A stretch of 12,112 bases of DNA from an uncultured Blautia sp. (GTDB lineage Bacteria > Bacillota > Clostridia > Lachnospirales > Lachnospiraceae): positions 1 through 12,112 of the forward strand of contig CAMBYR010000038.1 in assembly GCA_945872375.1 (NCBI GenBank). Reading direction: 5' to 3'. Shown here one piece after another: positions 6,385 through 12,112 of the stretch. The first letter of the stretch is position 1. The number at the start of each line of letters is the position of its first letter. The notes below the pieces were generated by a model. That model worked only from the letters and a program-made list of their open reading frames with translations, had not been told where the DNA came from and did not search any database. The position numbers and the translations under genes were made by a program.

Positions 6385-7047
6385 TTACTTTTCGGCAGGA
6401 AGATTGGGGTACGGGTGCGTTTCTGCAGGTGTACTCTGTGTTTCGGGGTCCGGAATGGGAGTATCCGAATCCGGTGAAGACGGATGATATGGTTCCCAGT
6501 AGTTTTTCTCCGGCTCCGGCTGCCGGAAGTTTTTTTCGATTTCTGATTTCTTTGTAGAAAAAAGGCTCAGGCCTGCAAGAATGATCAGAACTGCAATGAG
6601 AATCTGCGGAAGCCGATAGGCAAGGGCCCCCAGGATTTCTGCAACAGGATAAGGCAGGATGGCATAAAGCAGTTCTGTAAAATTGTTCCAGAGGATGCTG
6701 GCTCCGAAAAAGATTAAGATGGCCGCAAGCGCATAGCGGTATCTTTTGTCTGACAGATTCCATGATCGGAACAGACGGTCAATATGGAAGACATAGTCAT
6801 CGCTTACGGAATAAAATTCTTCCTCTGTCAGAGATTTCAGGTTATGCACATTAAAAAAACTGTAGAACCACAAAATGGGCAGAGCCATGATCAGCCAACC
6901 GATGCCTGTTCCGGCGGAGAGGGCAATGCATCCCCAGAATACGGTCATAATGCTGAGTCCCTGTTTCTGGAATCCCATATACATTTCTCCGGCACCGGGA
7001 ATCAGGGAAAAGATAAAAAGCCAAAATCCTTTTTTTTGTTTTGTCAT
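6385..7047 (-). CDS. Multi-pass membrane protein, third gene of the ECF sigma operon
   Basis: A 220-residue integral membrane protein. Its N-terminal part (LIPGAGEMYMGFQKQG, 15-30) resembles the glycine/tyrosine pattern of TM2-like domains, followed by hydrophobic segments at about 7-26, 31-46 and 50-66. An acidic cytoplasmic-looking stretch (70-103) and two more helices (104-122, 147-164) follow. The tail from about 178 is rich in Pro, Glu and Asp. An ATG 15 bases further upstream is also open, but GGAGG lies right behind that ATG and eight bases before the ATG at 7047, so 7047 is chosen. Only one base separates it from the anti-sigma stop codon, and its ribosome site lies inside that gene. 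Its role in the sigma circuit is unknown; a sensor or envelope-homeostasis partner is possible. Confidence 0.85.
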   Translation of the reverse strand: MTKQKKGFWLFIFSLIPGAGEMYMGFQKQGLSIMTVFWGCIALSAGTGIGWLIMALPILWFYSFFNVHNLKSLTEEEFYSVSDDYVFHIDRLFRSWNLSDKRYRYALAAILIFFGASILWNNFTELLYAILPYPVAEILGALAYRLPQILIAVLIILAGLSLFSTKKSEIEKNFRQPEPEKNYWEPYHPSSPDSDTPIPDPETQSTPAETHPYPNLPAEK

Positions 7048-7048
7048 G

Positions 7049-7555
7049 TTAATTGCCTCCATTGATGAGTGTATTGGAAATATCAGATAAATGTCTGCTG
7101 AACGCTGTGGAACCGCTGCTGAGCCACTGACCGATAGATCGGGAGACCTGAGAAAGGTGTTTGGGGCCTGGAGAAATGGATTCCGATTTTACAGCATTCT
7201 CTATGCTTCCGGCGGAAAATGTCATCTGCGCTGATGTCAGTCCATGGCTGATACTAAACAGAAGAAACAAAGCCATCAGTACACCTGCGGCAGTTTTCAG
7301 ACCACAGTAAAAAATCTGCAGGCGATAGGAAGCGGTATTCATTGTTTTTTCAACCTGAATCGAAGGAGAGGATATTTTATCCATAATCTGTTCTTTCAGA
7401 TAATCAGGTGCTTTGACAGAGGAATGCTCCTCTTTTTCAATCATCTGTTCCAGACAGTAGCTGCACTGGTCCAGATGCTCCAGTAGTGCGATCATTTCAT
7501 CCGTGTCCATGGATGGGTCAAAATAACTGCTGCAGTCTTTTTCAGAAAGATGCAT
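7049..7555 (-). CDS. Zinc-finger anti-sigma factor, single-pass membrane protein
   Basis: A 168-residue anti-sigma factor. The N-terminal zinc-binding signature His27-X3-Cys31-X2-Cys34 (HLDQCSYC) is that of the ZAS/zf-HC2 domain that wraps around group IV sigma factors. Its context (DTDEMIALLEHLDQC) is typical. A single membrane helix lies at about 81-103 (the YCGLKTAAGVLMALFLLF region), followed by an extracytoplasmic part of some 65 residues rich in Ser, with no recognised sensor domain. The start codon directly abuts the sigma stop (TAG then ATG), with AAAGGAG seven bases upstream inside the sigma gene, giving tightly coupled stoichiometric synthesis. It presumably holds the sigma factor inactive until an envelope signal triggers release. 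The signal is not evident. Confidence 0.9.
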   Translation of the reverse strand: MHLSEKDCSSYFDPSMDTDEMIALLEHLDQCSYCLEQMIEKEEHSSVKAPDYLKEQIMDKISSPSIQVEKTMNTASYRLQIFYCGLKTAAGVLMALFLLFSISHGLTSAQMTFSAGSIENAVKSESISPGPKHLSQVSRSIGQWLSSGSTAFSRHLSDISNTLINGGN

Positions 7556-8107
7556 CTAACCACTCCTTTCTGTAGGTCGGTCCTGTTCAGGATCGTTGAT
7601 TTTCGGCTGCGGATGCTCCAGAAGCTGCTTCAGCATGGAACGTGCCCGATATAGCTGTGTTTGAATTGTCTTGGGATTTTTGTTTTCCCTGCGTGCAATT
7701 TCCGGAACAGATAATTCCTCGCAAAAATGGGCCAGAGCTACTTCTCTGTAGGGACTTCGGAGCTGGCGGCACAGAGCCTCTGTCCGAATATCGGCATCCT
7801 TTTGAAGAAAAGCTTCTTCGGGAGAAGGCTGATTGTCAGGCAGCCCTGCAAAACAGGTGTCCTCTGCGGGGAGGGTTCTGCGCCCGGATGCTTTCAGAAA
7901 GTCCAGACATTTCCTTACGGCAATTTTACTGAGCCAGGCTTTTTCATAAGAACCGTCAAAACGGGAAAGGTTTTTGTAGGCTGAAAGAAAAACCTCCTGT
8001 GTCAGGTCTTCTGCATCGAAAGGATTGCCGACAGAACGGCAGCATATGGAATAAATCAGATTCTGATACTGTCCGATCAGATATTCCAGATATTGTTCCT
8101 GTGTGAT
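7556..8107 (-). CDS. ECF (group IV) RNA polymerase sigma factor with apparent ATC start
   Basis: A 183-residue sigma-70 family factor, reconstructed by translating the minus strand. Region 2 is clear: LIGQYQNLIYSIC (10-22), then NPFDAEDLTQEVFLSAYKNL (28-47), the region 2.2 polymerase-binding helix, and AWLSKIAVRKCLDFL (57-71) for -10 recognition. After an acidic linker (80-105), region 4 holds the helix-turn-helix: CEELSVPEIARRE and NPKTIQTQLYRARSMLKQLL (144-163). No ATG, GTG or TTG exists in frame between the upstream stop codon and region 4. AAAGGGGG at 8123-8116 lies eight bases before ATC (8107-8105), which would initiate as Met-Thr-Gln-Glu-Gln-Tyr, a very usual ECF beginning. The stop abuts the anti-sigma ATG. 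Alternatives are a base change or indel at the start, or a -1 slip on the G5 run from an ATG at 8136. Confidence 0.88.
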   Translation of the reverse strand: MTQEQYLEYLIGQYQNLIYSICCRSVGNPFDAEDLTQEVFLSAYKNLSRFDGSYEKAWLSKIAVRKCLDFLKASGRRTLPAEDTCFAGLPDNQPSPEEAFLQKDADIRTEALCRQLRSPYREVALAHFCEELSVPEIARRENKNPKTIQTQLYRARSMLKQLLEHPQPKINDPEQDRPTERSG

Positions 8108-8115
8108 GGTATCAG

Positions 8116-8123
8116 CCCCCTTT
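8116..8123 (-). promoter_or_regulatory. Ribosome binding site that decides the sigma factor start
   Basis: On the minus strand AAAGGGGG is followed by CTGATACC and then ATC. AAGGGGG-CTGAT closely follows the 16S anti-Shine-Dalgarno complement AAGGAGG-TGAT. The eight-base spacing to ATC is optimal, whereas the ATG at 8136 lies upstream of this site and cannot use it. Confidence 0.65.
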
Positions 8124-8138
8124 CGTTTCCGTTCATTT

Positions 8139-8144
8139 ATTATA
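8139..8144 (-). promoter_or_regulatory. -10 box of the sigma operon promoter
   Basis: The minus strand reads TATAAT at 8144-8139, a perfect -10 hexamer. Transcription would begin near 8132 with a leader of about 25 bases. The -35 region is weak: TCAACA at 8165-8160 has 15-base spacing. A poor -35 could mean an activator, or recognition of an upstream element by the sigma factor itself; neither can be told from sequence. Confidence 0.5.
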
Positions 8145-8247
8145 ACGCGCCAGAAGCCCTGTTGACTTCATTTTTCAGGAAATAAACCGAAAAACTTTCT
8201 GATTACGATACAAACACGAATCTTTGGGAAAGCAGGGTGTTCCGGAC

Positions 8248-8276
8248 TTGCGAAGCAGGAAAAACTGTTTTATACT
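8248..8276 (+). promoter_or_regulatory. Sigma-A promoter for alaX
   Basis: TTGCGA at 8248-8253 and TATACT at 8271-8276 with a 17-base spacer. Start of transcription is predicted near 8283, with AAAGAGG (8296-8302) seven bases before the alaX start. It is divergent from the sigma operon promoter, the two -10 boxes being about 130 bases apart. Confidence 0.65.
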
Positions 8277-8309
8277 GACACTGGCAGAAATGCAGAAAGA
8301 GGTAGAAAA

Positions 8310-9476
8310 ATGACGGAAACAAGACGTTTATATTATGAAGATGTATATAAAAAAGAATTTCATGCGGCTGTTCTGGAGTGCCGGAAAGAAAAGAAGGGAT
8401 TTCAAATTCTTCTTGATGAGAGCGCATTTTATCCGGAAGGCGGCGGACAGCCCTGTGATACAGGATATATCAACAATATCAGAGTGAAAGAGGTTCATGA
8501 AAAGGCAGGAGAACTGCTGCATTATACGGACGAGCCGCTGGAACCGGGCACAGAGGTGACGGGAAGAATTGACTGGGAGCGTCGCTTTGATCTGATGCAG
8601 CAGCATTCCGGTGAGCACATGGTCAGCGGTCTGATACATGAGACTTACGGCTACGATAACGTGGGGTTCCACATGGGGAGTGATGTCATCACCATTGATT
8701 TTAACGGGATGCTGGATGAAACACAGATGCAGGAGATTGAGGATAAGGTTAATGAGAAAATCTGGGAAAATGCTCCGGTGGAAATTACATGGCCTTCTCC
8801 GGAAGAACTGAAGGAGCTTCCCTATCGAAGCAAAAAGGAGCTTACCGGAAAGGTGCGGATCGTTCGTTTCCCGGGAGCAGATCTTTGTGCATGCTGCGGA
8901 ACGCATGTAACGCGTACGGGAGAAATCGGTGCTGTGAAGCTTCTTTCTGTTGTGAAGTTCCGGGATGGTGTGCGCATGGAAATGATTTCAGGAAAAAGGG
9001 TTCTGAATTATCTGAATATGCTGTTCGATCAGAATCACAGAGTATCTGTAAGATTGTCGGCAAAGCCGGATCGTACGGCGGAGGCGGTGGAGCGCCTTTG
9101 GGAAGAGAATTACAGACTGAAGGGAAATGTTCTTCGCCTGGAAGAAAAAGCATTCGAAAACGAGGCCGCGCGTCTTGCCGGAAATGGAAATGTACTGTTG
9201 TTTGAAGAAGGTCTGGAAGCCGACAGCGTGCGTAAACTGGCGGATGCGGTGATGCAGACCTGCGGCGGCCGCTGTGCCGTATTTTCCCGTAATCCTGATG
9301 GCTCATTTAAATATGCAGTAGGGGAACTGGACGGTGATCTCAGAGAGTTTACAAAACAGATGAACAAAACTCTGCAGGGACGGGGAGGCGGGAAGCCTCA
9401 TTTTGTACAGGGATCTGTACAGGCCGAAGAAAATGCGATCCGGGCGTTTTTTGAAAAGCAGCCGGTGAAGCTGTAA
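8310..9476 (+). CDS. Alanyl-tRNA editing protein, long form (AlaX-L) with DHHA1 domain
   Basis: A 388-residue free-standing editing enzyme that hydrolyses Ser- or Gly-mischarged tRNA-Ala. The N-terminal beta-barrel domain contains AFYPEGGGQPCDTG (39-52), the strand also found in AlaRS. The editing core has the zinc ligands His99 and His103 (HSGEH) with Cys195 and His199 in CCGTH; the usual AlaRS form is CGGTH. GFHMG (119-123) and the FRDGVRMEMISGKR segment (217-230) are also diagnostic. A short coiled region (about 255-290) leads to the C-terminal DHHA1 domain, ending in RGGGKPHFVQGSV (358-370). That glycine-rich signature defines the AlaX-II/long class. The synthetase catalytic domain is absent, so it is not alaS. 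It is preceded by its own promoter and followed 60 bases later by an amidohydrolase gene on the same strand. Confidence 0.95.
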   Translation: MTETRRLYYEDVYKKEFHAAVLECRKEKKGFQILLDESAFYPEGGGQPCDTGYINNIRVKEVHEKAGELLHYTDEPLEPGTEVTGRIDWERRFDLMQQHSGEHMVSGLIHETYGYDNVGFHMGSDVITIDFNGMLDETQMQEIEDKVNEKIWENAPVEITWPSPEELKELPYRSKKELTGKVRIVRFPGADLCACCGTHVTRTGEIGAVKLLSVVKFRDGVRMEMISGKRVLNYLNMLFDQNHRVSVRLSAKPDRTAEAVERLWEENYRLKGNVLRLEEKAFENEAARLAGNGNVLLFEEGLEADSVRKLADAVMQTCGGRCAVFSRNPDGSFKYAVGELDGDLREFTKQMNKTLQGRGGGKPHFVQGSVQAEENAIRAFFEKQPVKL

Positions 9477-9488
9477 GGGTGTTTCCGG

Positions 9489-9514
9489 CCAGGAATTTCA
9501 TCCGGTATTCCTGG
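9489..9514 (+). repeat. Intercistronic hairpin between alaX and the amidohydrolase
   Basis: CCAGGAAT (9489-9496) and ATTCCTGG (9507-9514) are perfect 8-base arms around a 10-base loop. No U-tract follows; the sequence runs straight into the AAGGA ribosome site of the next gene at 9520-9524. It is therefore more likely an mRNA stability or translation element than a terminator. Confidence 0.55.
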
Positions 9515-9536
9515 TGCAGAAGGAATGAACGAGGTG

Positions 9537-10412
9537 ATGGAAGTGTTTGGGGAATGTCATGCCCATGTGATCATGGATGGGAAAAACTATAAGAAGGCAG
9601 TGGAAATGCACAGGGAACAGGTGCGTGATGATGTGATCCGAAGCTGTCTGAAGCAGTATCAGGAACTGGGAATTTCTTTTGTGAGAGATGGAGGGGATGC
9701 CTGTGGTGTATCCCGTCGTACAAAAGAACTGGCTGGAGAATATGGGATTGATTATCGCAGTCCGATCTTTGCCATCCACAAAGAAGGCCATTACGGCTCA
9801 ATCGTTGGCCGGGGATTTACGACGATGAAGGAATACCACAGTCTCGTATTGGAAGCGCGAAAGGAAGGCGCAGATTTCATCAAAATCATGACAACAGGAC
9901 TGATGGATTTTGCCGACCACGGGAAGGTAACAGGAACACCTCTGGATGCGAAAGAAGTGAAGGAAATGGTTCACATTGCGCATGAAGAAGGGTTTGCGGT
10001 TATGAGTCATACGAATGGAACCTATGGAGTACAGGCTGCTTTGGAAGCAGGAACAGACAGTGTGGAGCATGGAAATTATATGGATCGGGAGACGGTATGT
10101 ATGCTTGCAAAAAGTCATACTGTCTGGGTACCAACCCTTGTTACCGTGAGGAATCTTCTGAACTGCGGCAGATATGAAGATTCGGTAATTCTTCCGATTA
10201 TGGAGCATGCAGCAGAAAATCTCCGTCTTGCATTTGAGAAGGGGGCAAAGGTTGCGCTTGGAAGTGATGCCGGAGCATATCAGGTGCCTCATGGAAAAGG
10301 CACCTGTGATGAATGGAATGCTTTCCGGCAGATCCTTGGAGATTCGCCGGAAGTCCGAAAATGGGTTCTTCAGGGGGAACAGGAAATCCGCAGCAGATTT
10401 CAGAGATCATGA
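9537..10412 (+). CDS. Metal-dependent amidohydrolase
   Basis: A 291-residue member of the amidohydrolase superfamily (TIM barrel, one or two metals), near imidazolonepropionase-like and cyclic-imide or dipeptide hydrolases. Ligands are His8 and His10 in ECHAH at the end of strand 1, Lys116 in FIKIMTTG (a candidate carboxylated lysine), His158 in MSHTNG, His178 in SVEHGNYM and Asp244 in LGSDAGA. VRDGGD at 49-54 is typical of the group. It lacks the long N-terminal beta-sandwich of classic members, so it is a compact form. ATGs at 9525 and 9537 and a GTG at 9534 are possible starts. AAGGA at 9520-9524 touches the first ATG, so a later one is preferred. The stop lies seven bases from the stop of the convergent lipoprotein gene. 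The substrate is unknown. Confidence 0.88.
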   Translation: MEVFGECHAHVIMDGKNYKKAVEMHREQVRDDVIRSCLKQYQELGISFVRDGGDACGVSRRTKELAGEYGIDYRSPIFAIHKEGHYGSIVGRGFTTMKEYHSLVLEARKEGADFIKIMTTGLMDFADHGKVTGTPLDAKEVKEMVHIAHEEGFAVMSHTNGTYGVQAALEAGTDSVEHGNYMDRETVCMLAKSHTVWVPTLVTVRNLLNCGRYEDSVILPIMEHAAENLRLAFEKGAKVALGSDAGAYQVPHGKGTCDEWNAFRQILGDSPEVRKWVLQGEQEIRSRFQRS

Positions 10413-10419
10413 AGCGGAT

Positions 10420-11550
10420 TCACGCATCTTCAATCTTAATACAGGAATAGATATTGGATTCTCCTGAGTCAGCAGGATTAAAAGTTATTTTTACGAAACA
10501 TCCGGAAGCCATTCCTCCGGTGGAGAGGTTGGAAGCCCCCTCCGTATAAAAGGTGAGAAGAACGCCGTCTTCTGTCCGGAGCGTAAAGGTATTGGCCGTT
10601 GTACTGACGACCATTCCGGAAAGTTCCGTGGAAATCCGGGATTTTTTCTGCCCTGTCAGGTCTTCTCCTGTAATGCGGAGAAGGGTCAGGCCTTCCAGTG
10701 TGGTGCCGTTGAATTCGCCGCTGTAAGAAACGGTAATCATGCTGCCGGCATGGATACCGGAGGGAAAGTAGCAGGGGATCGCGGACATATCCAGCCTTAC
10801 AGGAACTGCTGTTCCGGCGATGACAGCTTCCAGATTCTGGAGACTGGCGTTGGAAATAATACAGGAAAGCTGTTTTTCCTGCGGCACATCGGTATCTGGG
10901 TCAGGCGTAGGTGTGGGTTCCGGGGCTGCAAATGGTTCTGCGTCCGATACCGATATCACTTTCAGAGAATTGATGCCGGAGTTGGTCACAGCATTTGCCG
11001 GTACACTTAGATTTCCCTTATAGTGGATATATAAGGGCTGCCCTGTCCGGATGCCGGCCTGATAATACTGCTTTGCGCCTGTAAGCGGAAAGGTATAGCT
11101 GCGGCCCTTTGCCGTAAGGATGGTGATGGTATTGGGGGTCAGGCTCTGAAGCTGTCCTTCCGCCACATGCGTTTCCAACTGGGGCTTCTGATGATATTCA
11201 TCTACAACTTTCAGTGCTTTTACGGAATCGGTATGATTGTCTTCCAGCTGGCCCTCGTAAATCACACTGATACTGTCCCCGGAAATCAGTCCGTTTTTGC
11301 ATTCTACAGACGCCTGGGAGATATCAAATGAGTAAAGAGCGTCCTCTGACTGAAGAGTCAGAATGTTTCCGTTAAAATCCGAGAGAGTTCCCCGGAGTTC
11401 ATCCATATATACGCGCTCTGGGTGCGGAACTGCTTCCACAGCAGTGGGTTCTTTTTTGATAAATAGTTGTTCTCTGATCTGTTCGGCGCTGCATCCTGTA
11501 AGGGAAAGGAAAAGTCCGGCGCCTATCAATACAGCCAATGGTTTTTTCAT
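10420..11550 (-). CDS. Lipoprotein with four similar beta-rich repeats
   Basis: A 376-residue exported lipoprotein, not recognised as a named family. The signal peptide is MKKPLAVLIGAGLFLSLTGC, with lipobox Leu-Thr-Gly-Cys and lipidated Cys20. ATG at 11550 is chosen because GGAGG lies five bases upstream and the signal peptide starts there; an open ATG 21 bases earlier would precede the ribosome site. The mature part holds four related units at about 51-117, 129-200, 227-295 and 308-376. Each begins with a G-x-L/I strand and a T-x-x-x-L/I-T-L pattern, then a Y-x-F strand, and closes with G-x-x-I-x-V-x-Y-x-G. This looks like an OB-fold-like or DUF5666-like repeat. A Pro/Thr/Asp linker (205-226) separates units 2 and 3. 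It follows the small CxxC gene by 39 bases on the same transcript. Role in the envelope is unknown. Confidence 0.86.
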   Translation of the reverse strand: MKKPLAVLIGAGLFLSLTGCSAEQIREQLFIKKEPTAVEAVPHPERVYMDELRGTLSDFNGNILTLQSEDALYSFDISQASVECKNGLISGDSISVIYEGQLEDNHTDSVKALKVVDEYHQKPQLETHVAEGQLQSLTPNTITILTAKGRSYTFPLTGAKQYYQAGIRTGQPLYIHYKGNLSVPANAVTNSGINSLKVISVSDAEPFAAPEPTPTPDPDTDVPQEKQLSCIISNASLQNLEAVIAGTAVPVRLDMSAIPCYFPSGIHAGSMITVSYSGEFNGTTLEGLTLLRITGEDLTGQKKSRISTELSGMVVSTTANTFTLRTEDGVLLTFYTEGASNLSTGGMASGCFVKITFNPADSGESNIYSCIKIEDA

Positions 11551-11589
11551 GCACTCCTCCGGTCCAGGCATGTGCGGACACGGGATTTT

Positions 11590-11781
11590 TCACTGGCGGC
11601 TGTCCTTTTTGGGAGATGTTTTTGGGAAAAAGTCAAATATTTCCCGATAGGCATCCCATTCTTCCGGATCTTCCGCCGACTCATACATGAGTCCGGTACA
11701 TTCCGTACATGCATTGGTATCCATATAATTTTCATAATCAATCTGATAAGGATTTTCTTTCTTTTCCTGTTTCTTCTTCAT
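11590..11781 (-). CDS. Small acidic CxxC protein, unrecognised
   Basis: A 63-residue protein. The N-terminus is basic (KKKQEKK), followed by an acidic body with MDTNACTECTGLM (20-32), where Cys25 and Cys28 form a C-X2-C pair, and a second acidic segment ESAEDPEEWDAYREIFDF (34-51). There is no signal peptide or membrane helix. ATG ATG at 11784 and 11781 both follow AAAAGGAGGGG; the second is chosen for its six-base spacing from AGGAGG. It leads the minus-strand transcript that also carries the lipoprotein gene. The conserved-looking Asp-Thr-Asn-x-Cys-Thr core and the strong ribosome site argue for a real gene. Function is not known; two cysteines alone are too few to fix a metal site unless it dimerises. 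Confidence 0.75.
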   Translation of the reverse strand: MKKKQEKKENPYQIDYENYMDTNACTECTGLMYESAEDPEEWDAYREIFDFFPKTSPKKDSRQ

Positions 11782-11813
11782 CATACCCCTCCTTTTGATC
11801 TATGGCAATCTTT

Positions 11814-11868
11814 TTTTACTGTAAAAGTCCCGGACAGCAGCCATGTGGCGGAGCAATCCACTTTTACA
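11814..11868. repeat. Nested inverted repeat in the leader of the small CxxC gene
   Basis: TGTAAAAGT (11820-11828) and ACTTTTACA (11860-11868) are perfect 9-base arms. Inside them GGA/TCC and GCCA/TGGC (11840-11843, 11846-11849) continue the stem with internal loops. TTTTAC is present a third time at 11814-11819, next to GTAAAA, so two alternative pairings are possible in the minus-strand RNA. No U-tract follows on either strand, so it is not a standard terminator. Confidence 0.6.
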
Positions 11869-11882
11869 ATTTCGTTTAGAAT

Positions 11883-11888
11883 AGTATA
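11883..11888 (-). promoter_or_regulatory. Possible -10 box for the CxxC protein/lipoprotein transcript
   Basis: The minus strand reads TATACT at 11888-11883, which would start RNA near 11876 and put the whole nested inverted repeat into a leader of about 95 bases. No convincing -35 is found 16-18 bases upstream, so the call is weak. Confidence 0.3.
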
Positions 11889-11932
11889 TGAAAGAAACGT
11901 GAAAAAACCCTTCCAATTTTCAGAAATAGTTC

Positions 11933-11960
11933 TTGTATTTTCCGGAAATTGTGCTATAAT
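11933..11960 (+). promoter_or_regulatory. Extended -10 promoter for the right-edge RNA
   Basis: TATAAT at 11955-11960 is a perfect -10 box preceded by TGC (11952-11954), an extended -10. TTGTAT at 11933-11938 is a partial -35 with a 16-base spacer. Transcription should begin near 11967, inside the AT-rich stretch AAATAAATAATAG. It is the strongest plus-strand -10 in this intergenic region and has no start codon with a ribosome site behind it in the window. Confidence 0.7.
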
Positions 11961-11966
11961 CGGCTT

Positions 11967-12112
11967 AAATAAATAATAGCGAAGTAGGAATTTATGCGTT
12001 AAGTGTTCATTGGCTGGGGAGTCGCCGTGAAACGAAAAGCCCGCAAATATTCAGGCGGCTTACGATATATTTTCCGCACCCGTTGCTACATGTGAGAACA
12101 TCTCATAATGTG
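11967..12112 (+). ncRNA. Putative structured non-coding RNA or leader, 5' part (runs off the edge)
   Basis: The 146 bases after a strong promoter have no credible coding frame but are rich in pairing. GGC/GCC closes a loop at 12012-12026. AAGC-C-CGC pairs with GCG-GCTT at 12037-12061 around a ten-base loop. ACATGTGAGA pairs with TCTCAT-A-ATGT at 12088-12111, ten pairs with one bulge. TGTTC at 12004-12008 could also pair with GAACA at 12096-12100, which would be an alternative fold. I see no T-box AGGGTGG core and none of the conserved cores of cobalamin, TPP, SAM or FMN riboswitches. A 6S-type RNA is the most natural guess for a free-standing RNA here, but I cannot confirm it from the sequence. 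It may also be the leader of a gene beyond the edge. Confidence 0.5.

Noticed and set aside
8133..8171. Twelve-codon minus-strand ORF (ATG AAG TCA ... TGA) upstream of the sigma gene, possible leader peptide
   Set aside because: It contains the TATAAT -10 box and lies upstream of the predicted transcription start, with no ribosome site.
9489..9514. Rho-independent terminator after alaX
   Set aside because: The stem is good, but there is no run of Ts after it and the next gene's ribosome site follows at once.
11967..12112. T-box, cobalamin, TPP, SAM, FMN or lysine riboswitch
   Set aside because: The conserved cores of these classes are not recognisable in the visible part; a covariance search beyond the edge would be needed.

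Overview
The window looks like chromosomal DNA of a Clostridia bacterium, most likely a Lachnospiraceae member. This rests on strong AGGAGG-type ribosome sites, sigma-A promoters with extended TGN -10 boxes, an LplA-type sugar-binding lipoprotein tail, an ECF sigma/zinc anti-sigma pair and short Lachnospiraceae-like hypothetical genes. The organism is inferred from style, not from a marker gene. Gene density is high. No insertion sequence, CRISPR array, tRNA or rRNA is visible.

Positions 1-745 hold the 3' end of an ABC-transporter solute-binding protein. A good sigma-A promoter overlaps its stop codon and starts a tight plus-strand operon (803-3872): endonuclease III (nth), a metallo-beta-lactamase-fold protein with a Cys-rich tail, an HD-domain phosphohydrolase and a YfcE-type phosphodiesterase. 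All four are metal- or cluster-dependent enzymes, three of them hydrolases. A 146-base gap with LexA-like boxes and an extended -10 promoter precedes a second plus-strand operon (4019-6291): an 88-residue two-helix membrane protein, a WYL transcriptional regulator and the biotin ligase/repressor BirA. A bidirectional terminator (6345-6379) closes it.

The minus strand from 8107 down to 6385 carries three tightly coupled genes: an ECF sigma factor, a zinc-finger anti-sigma factor and a multi-pass membrane protein. The sigma gene has no ATG, GTG or TTG start in frame. The best Shine-Dalgarno points to an ATC codon, so a standard ORF search misses the gene. Divergent to it run a long-form alanyl-tRNA editing protein (AlaX) and a metal-dependent amidohydrolase (8310-10412).

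Convergent with the amidohydrolase is a minus-strand pair: a small CxxC protein followed by a lipoprotein built from four similar beta-rich repeats (11781 down to 10420). The last 330 bases have no protein gene. They contain a nested inverted repeat in the leader of the small gene, then a strong plus-strand promoter and what looks like the 5' part of a structured non-coding RNA that continues past the edge.

Most genes are housekeeping or common accessory genes. The points most worth a second look are the startless sigma gene, the LexA-like boxes ahead of the small membrane protein and WYL regulator, and the putative RNA at the right edge.
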